Shown here: one piece after another, positions 13,340 to 15,028 of the stretch
Numbering within the stretch: position 1 is the first letter of the stretch
Layout: each line of letters opens with the position of its first letter
Assembly (NCBI GenBank): GCA_017609145.1
Contig: JAFCEM010000014.1
Span: forward strand, 1-15,028
DNA length: 15,028 nt
Source: Candidatus Aenigmatarchaeota archaeon
GTDB lineage: Archaea; Aenigmatarchaeota; Aenigmatarchaeia; QMZP01
Reading direction: 5' to 3'
Made by a program: the position numbers and the translations under genes
Notes under the pieces: model-generated
Database searches by the model: none
Told to the model about the DNA's origin: nothing
What the model saw: only the letters and a program-made list of their open reading frames with translations

Positions 13340-13410
13340 GATATATATCCGTTTCAACAAATAATTAAAACATGAAGATTGCAGCATATTCTCTTCTTGT
13401 GTCGGTGTGA
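13340..13410 (+). pseudogene. Decayed duplicate of the lipoprotein promoter and signal-peptide start
   Basis: A TATA-like GATATATATCC (13340-13350) is centred 27 bases before an ATG at 13372, which begins MKIAAYSLLVSV and then meets TGA (13408-13410). The block TTCAACAAATAATTA just before the ATG is identical in the real lipoprotein gene start (about 13580-13594), and the encoded residues resemble its MKFSASLLLILVSF. The simplest reading is a partial tandem duplication that lost its body. A 12-codon leader peptide is an alternative. Confidence 0.5.
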
Positions 13411-13418
13411 GGAGTATA

Positions 13419-13535
13419 ATGCCTTTATCGATGGCACTTCGGAGAGCAATCATTGACAGGGCCTTTTTCGGAAGGAAAACACCGCAGATAACAAGAGAAA
13501 CGACGGAAAATACCTCAAGCATCTTTATTGAATAA
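13419..13535 (+). CDS. Possible 38-residue small protein
   Basis: This frame starts MPLSMALRRAIIDRAFFGRK, has no membrane segment and is basic in the first half. It is worth listing because GAGGAG (13409-13414) lies four bases before the ATG at good SD spacing, and the SD overlaps the stop of the 12-codon remnant upstream, as in translational coupling. Nothing recognisable is encoded, and a chance frame in decaying sequence is a real possibility. Confidence 0.2.
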   Translation: MPLSMALRRAIIDRAFFGRKTPQITRETTENTSSIFIE

Positions 13536-13568
13536 ATCATGCAATGACTCTTGTGAGAGAATAAATTA

Positions 13569-13576
13569 TTTATAAT
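13569..13576 (+). promoter_or_regulatory. TATA-like box for lipoprotein gene
   Basis: TTTATAAT is centred 26 bases before the ATG at 13598 without an SD, the leaderless layout. Confidence 0.5.
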
Positions 13577-13597
13577 TGCTTCAACAAATAATTACAC

Positions 13598-15028
13598 ATG
13601 AAGTTCTCAGCATCTCTTCTGCTCATTCTCGTATCGTTCATAGTTCTTACGAGTGGGTGCACGAGCCTGGACCCGCAAAGCTTGGCGCTGACAAACCCTA
13701 TGGTCAGCGGTTTCATGAGCAACTATCCTAATGCGGAGATAACGGTTATTCATTACGACGCATCTGAAGCAGTCAACATAATAGATGACATAAGGGCAGA
13801 CTGCCAGAAGGACTGGCTCGAGCCCAAGGAACTTTATAAGGTCACTATTGTTGATGAGACATCAGGTCTGTCCGTTCTTGTCTGGATTGATGCCGAAGAA
13901 ATGGAGATAGAGTGTGCCGTAAAGAAAGGGAATAGCATGAAGGGAGATGCAGATAACTGCTTAAGCCAGTGTAAGGAAAATTATGATTCATGCATAGAAC
14001 AATGTAGCGCAAACGAAGCATGCTCAGATAAATGCGATATAGATTATGATTCATGTACAGGAGCATGTTCATATGAGACAATCTGCGTGGACATGTGTGG
14101 AGACGGGATGTGCAATGAGCTTGTCTGCATGGGCACGGGGTGTGCCTGTCCCGAAACCCCGGAGAACTGTCCTGAAGATTGCACAAATTACTGGGACAAG
14201 TCGGAATGTATAGACTCTGACGGACTTGATTACTACACGCGGGGATATGTGACCATATGCTCATGTTCATACCAGTATCAAATCACGCATCAGAAACCGG
14301 GAAATGCTGCGGACGGGTCCGGGGCAAACCCATATTCAGGTGATTCATCAAAATACATTATACCTTCAGGTGATTCATCAAAATACATTATACCTTCAGG
14401 TGATTCATCAAAATACATTATACCTACATCAGCAGTGCCCACAACATCATCAGGGTCCGAAACACCCATCACTTCGTGTGGTTGTTTCGAGGTGGTTGAC
14501 GAATGCAAGGATTCTGTACTGACTGAGTATTACTGCACTGAGGACGGGGAAATTGGCTCTTTGATGTTTGAATGCCCGGAGACTTGTATCAAGGGTTCAT
14601 GTGGCACGGGTCCAAACGGCACGGGTACAAAACGATGCTGGTCTGATGCAGACTGCGGAGAGAAACAGTTCTGCGAATTCGACAGCTGCTTTGTGCCAGC
14701 AGCTTCGAACACAGGAGATTATGTAAGGGGGACATGCATCGATATCCCTGAACTTTGTTATACTGTGTGGGCACCTGAATGCGGATGCGACGGCAAGACT
14801 TATGGAAATGATTGCACAAGAAGGATAGCAAAGGTTTCGAAGGCCTATGACGGTGAATGTAAAAATGAGACGTGCGCCAACGAGAGCGAGAAATTCTCCA
14901 TTGTTTATGATGATTACCCCGACCACTGCTGCAGTGGTCTGACCGAGTGGTGGTCAGGCATGGATACGAGCATATCTATAGGTGATGCTTGTTACGAGAC
15001 CGGCGCAATGGCAGGCGCACCGGTAGGT
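13598..15028 (+). CDS. Secreted Cys-rich lipoprotein with Kazal-like domain, C-terminus outside window
   Basis: The frame is open for 477 codons to the right edge. A lipoprotein signal peptide ends in the lipobox LTSGC (Cys21), so the protein is probably anchored outside the cell membrane. A mixed domain (about 25-110) is followed by two copies of a C-x3-C-x6-C-x3-C motif (C121/C125/C132/C136 and C142/C146/C153/C157). A CGDG-type segment ends PETPENCPEDC. Three identical ten-residue repeats SGDSSKYIIP (247-276) sit in a Thr/Ser linker. After a CWSDADCGEKQFCE segment (347-363) comes a Kazal-like domain (380-421) with the signature CGCDGKTYGNDC. A last Cys-pair segment starts at HCCSGLTEWWSG (443-454). 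Kazal domains are usually protease inhibitors; here protection from or binding to external proteins is inferred. Many disulfides are expected. Confidence 0.85.
   Translation, partial: MKFSASLLLILVSFIVLTSGCTSLDPQSLALTNPMVSGFMSNYPNAEITVIHYDASEAVNIIDDIRADCQKDWLEPKELYKVTIVDETSGLSVLVWIDAEEMEIECAVKKGNSMKGDADNCLSQCKENYDSCIEQCSANEACSDKCDIDYDSCTGACSYETICVDMCGDGMCNELVCMGTGCACPETPENCPEDCTNYWDKSECIDSDGLDYYTRGYVTICSCSYQYQITHQKPGNAADGSGANPYSGDSSKYIIPSGDSSKYIIPSGDSSKYIIPTSAVPTTSSGSETPITSCGCFEVVDECKDSVLTEYYCTEDGEIGSLMFECPETCIKGSCGTGPNGTGTKRCWSDADCGEKQFCEFDSCFVPAASNTGDYVRGTCIDIPELCYTVWAPECGCDGKTYGNDCTRRIAKVSKAYDGECKNETCANESEKFSIVYDDYPDHCCSGLTEWWSGMDTSISIGDACYETGAMAGAPVG
14336..14425 (+). repeat. Three perfect 30-base tandem repeats
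   Basis: Units at 14336-14365, 14366-14395 and 14396-14425 are identical at the nucleotide level, including third codon positions. Each encodes SGDSSKYIIP. Perfect identity implies very recent expansion or active homogenisation, so copy number probably varies between strains. Confidence 0.97.

Larger units (their letters stand above)
13318..13597. other. Intergenic region with a duplicated gene start
   Basis: This holds a decayed copy of the promoter and first codons of the lipoprotein gene that follows (13340-13410) and a possible 38-codon small frame (13419-13535). No clear terminator for the UPF0182 gene is seen. Confidence 0.5.

Noticed and set aside
13845..14926. Several minus-strand frames across the lipoprotein gene, one with repeated MYFDESPEGI
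   Set aside because: The repeat is simply the reverse reading of the 30-base tandem repeat. The plus frame has a lipobox, Kazal motif and ordered cysteines and is open through the window edge.

Overview
The window reads as archaeal chromosome. The evidence is a RadA recombinase with archaeal-type ATPase and L2 motifs, a zinc-finger OB-fold RPA-type ssDNA-binding protein, a DUF373 membrane protein (a family known mainly from archaea), a small PRC-barrel protein, and a repeated promoter layout in which a TATA-like box lies about 23-27 bases before the start codon with no Shine-Dalgarno (SD) sequence (leaderless genes). A secreted Cys-rich lipoprotein with a Kazal-like domain and many small orphan genes would suit a DPANN-type or other poorly cultured lineage, but the lineage cannot be fixed from this window alone.

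Layout. 1-1025 (+): C-terminal part of an AAA+ ATPase with a winged helix, then a PRC-barrel protein. 1022-5416 (-): a Kef-type CPA2 antiporter, RadA, an AT-rich orphan gene, RPA, and a small four-cysteine protein. 5609-7091 (+): another AT-rich orphan, then the DUF373 membrane protein. 7092-8184: a regulatory-looking stretch with two structured intergenic regions around a small winged-helix gene. 8185-8766 (+): a second DNA-binding protein behind a long leader that folds well by hand. 8910-9621 (+): small secreted or membrane orphans, one with an in-frame stop. 9735-10604 (+): a stand-alone Cas4-like PD-(D/E)XK nuclease. 10627-13317 (+): a UPF0182 membrane protein. 13340-15028 (+): a decayed duplicate of a gene start, then the first 477 codons of a Cys-rich lipoprotein whose end lies outside the window.

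Functionally, RadA, RPA, the Cas4-like nuclease and perhaps the AAA+ protein form a genome-maintenance group, though they are not one operon. The antiporter, DUF373, UPF0182 and lipoprotein genes form an envelope group. The most unusual material is at 7092-8700. It holds a hairpin RNA candidate with two mutually exclusive pairings, a leader at about 7964-8184 that folds into a closed multi-helix junction beginning just after the predicted transcription start, and a 13-base motif (CACT[A/C]CTGGTAAA) recurring around the two DNA-binding-protein genes. No CRISPR array, tRNA, rRNA or insertion sequence was seen.
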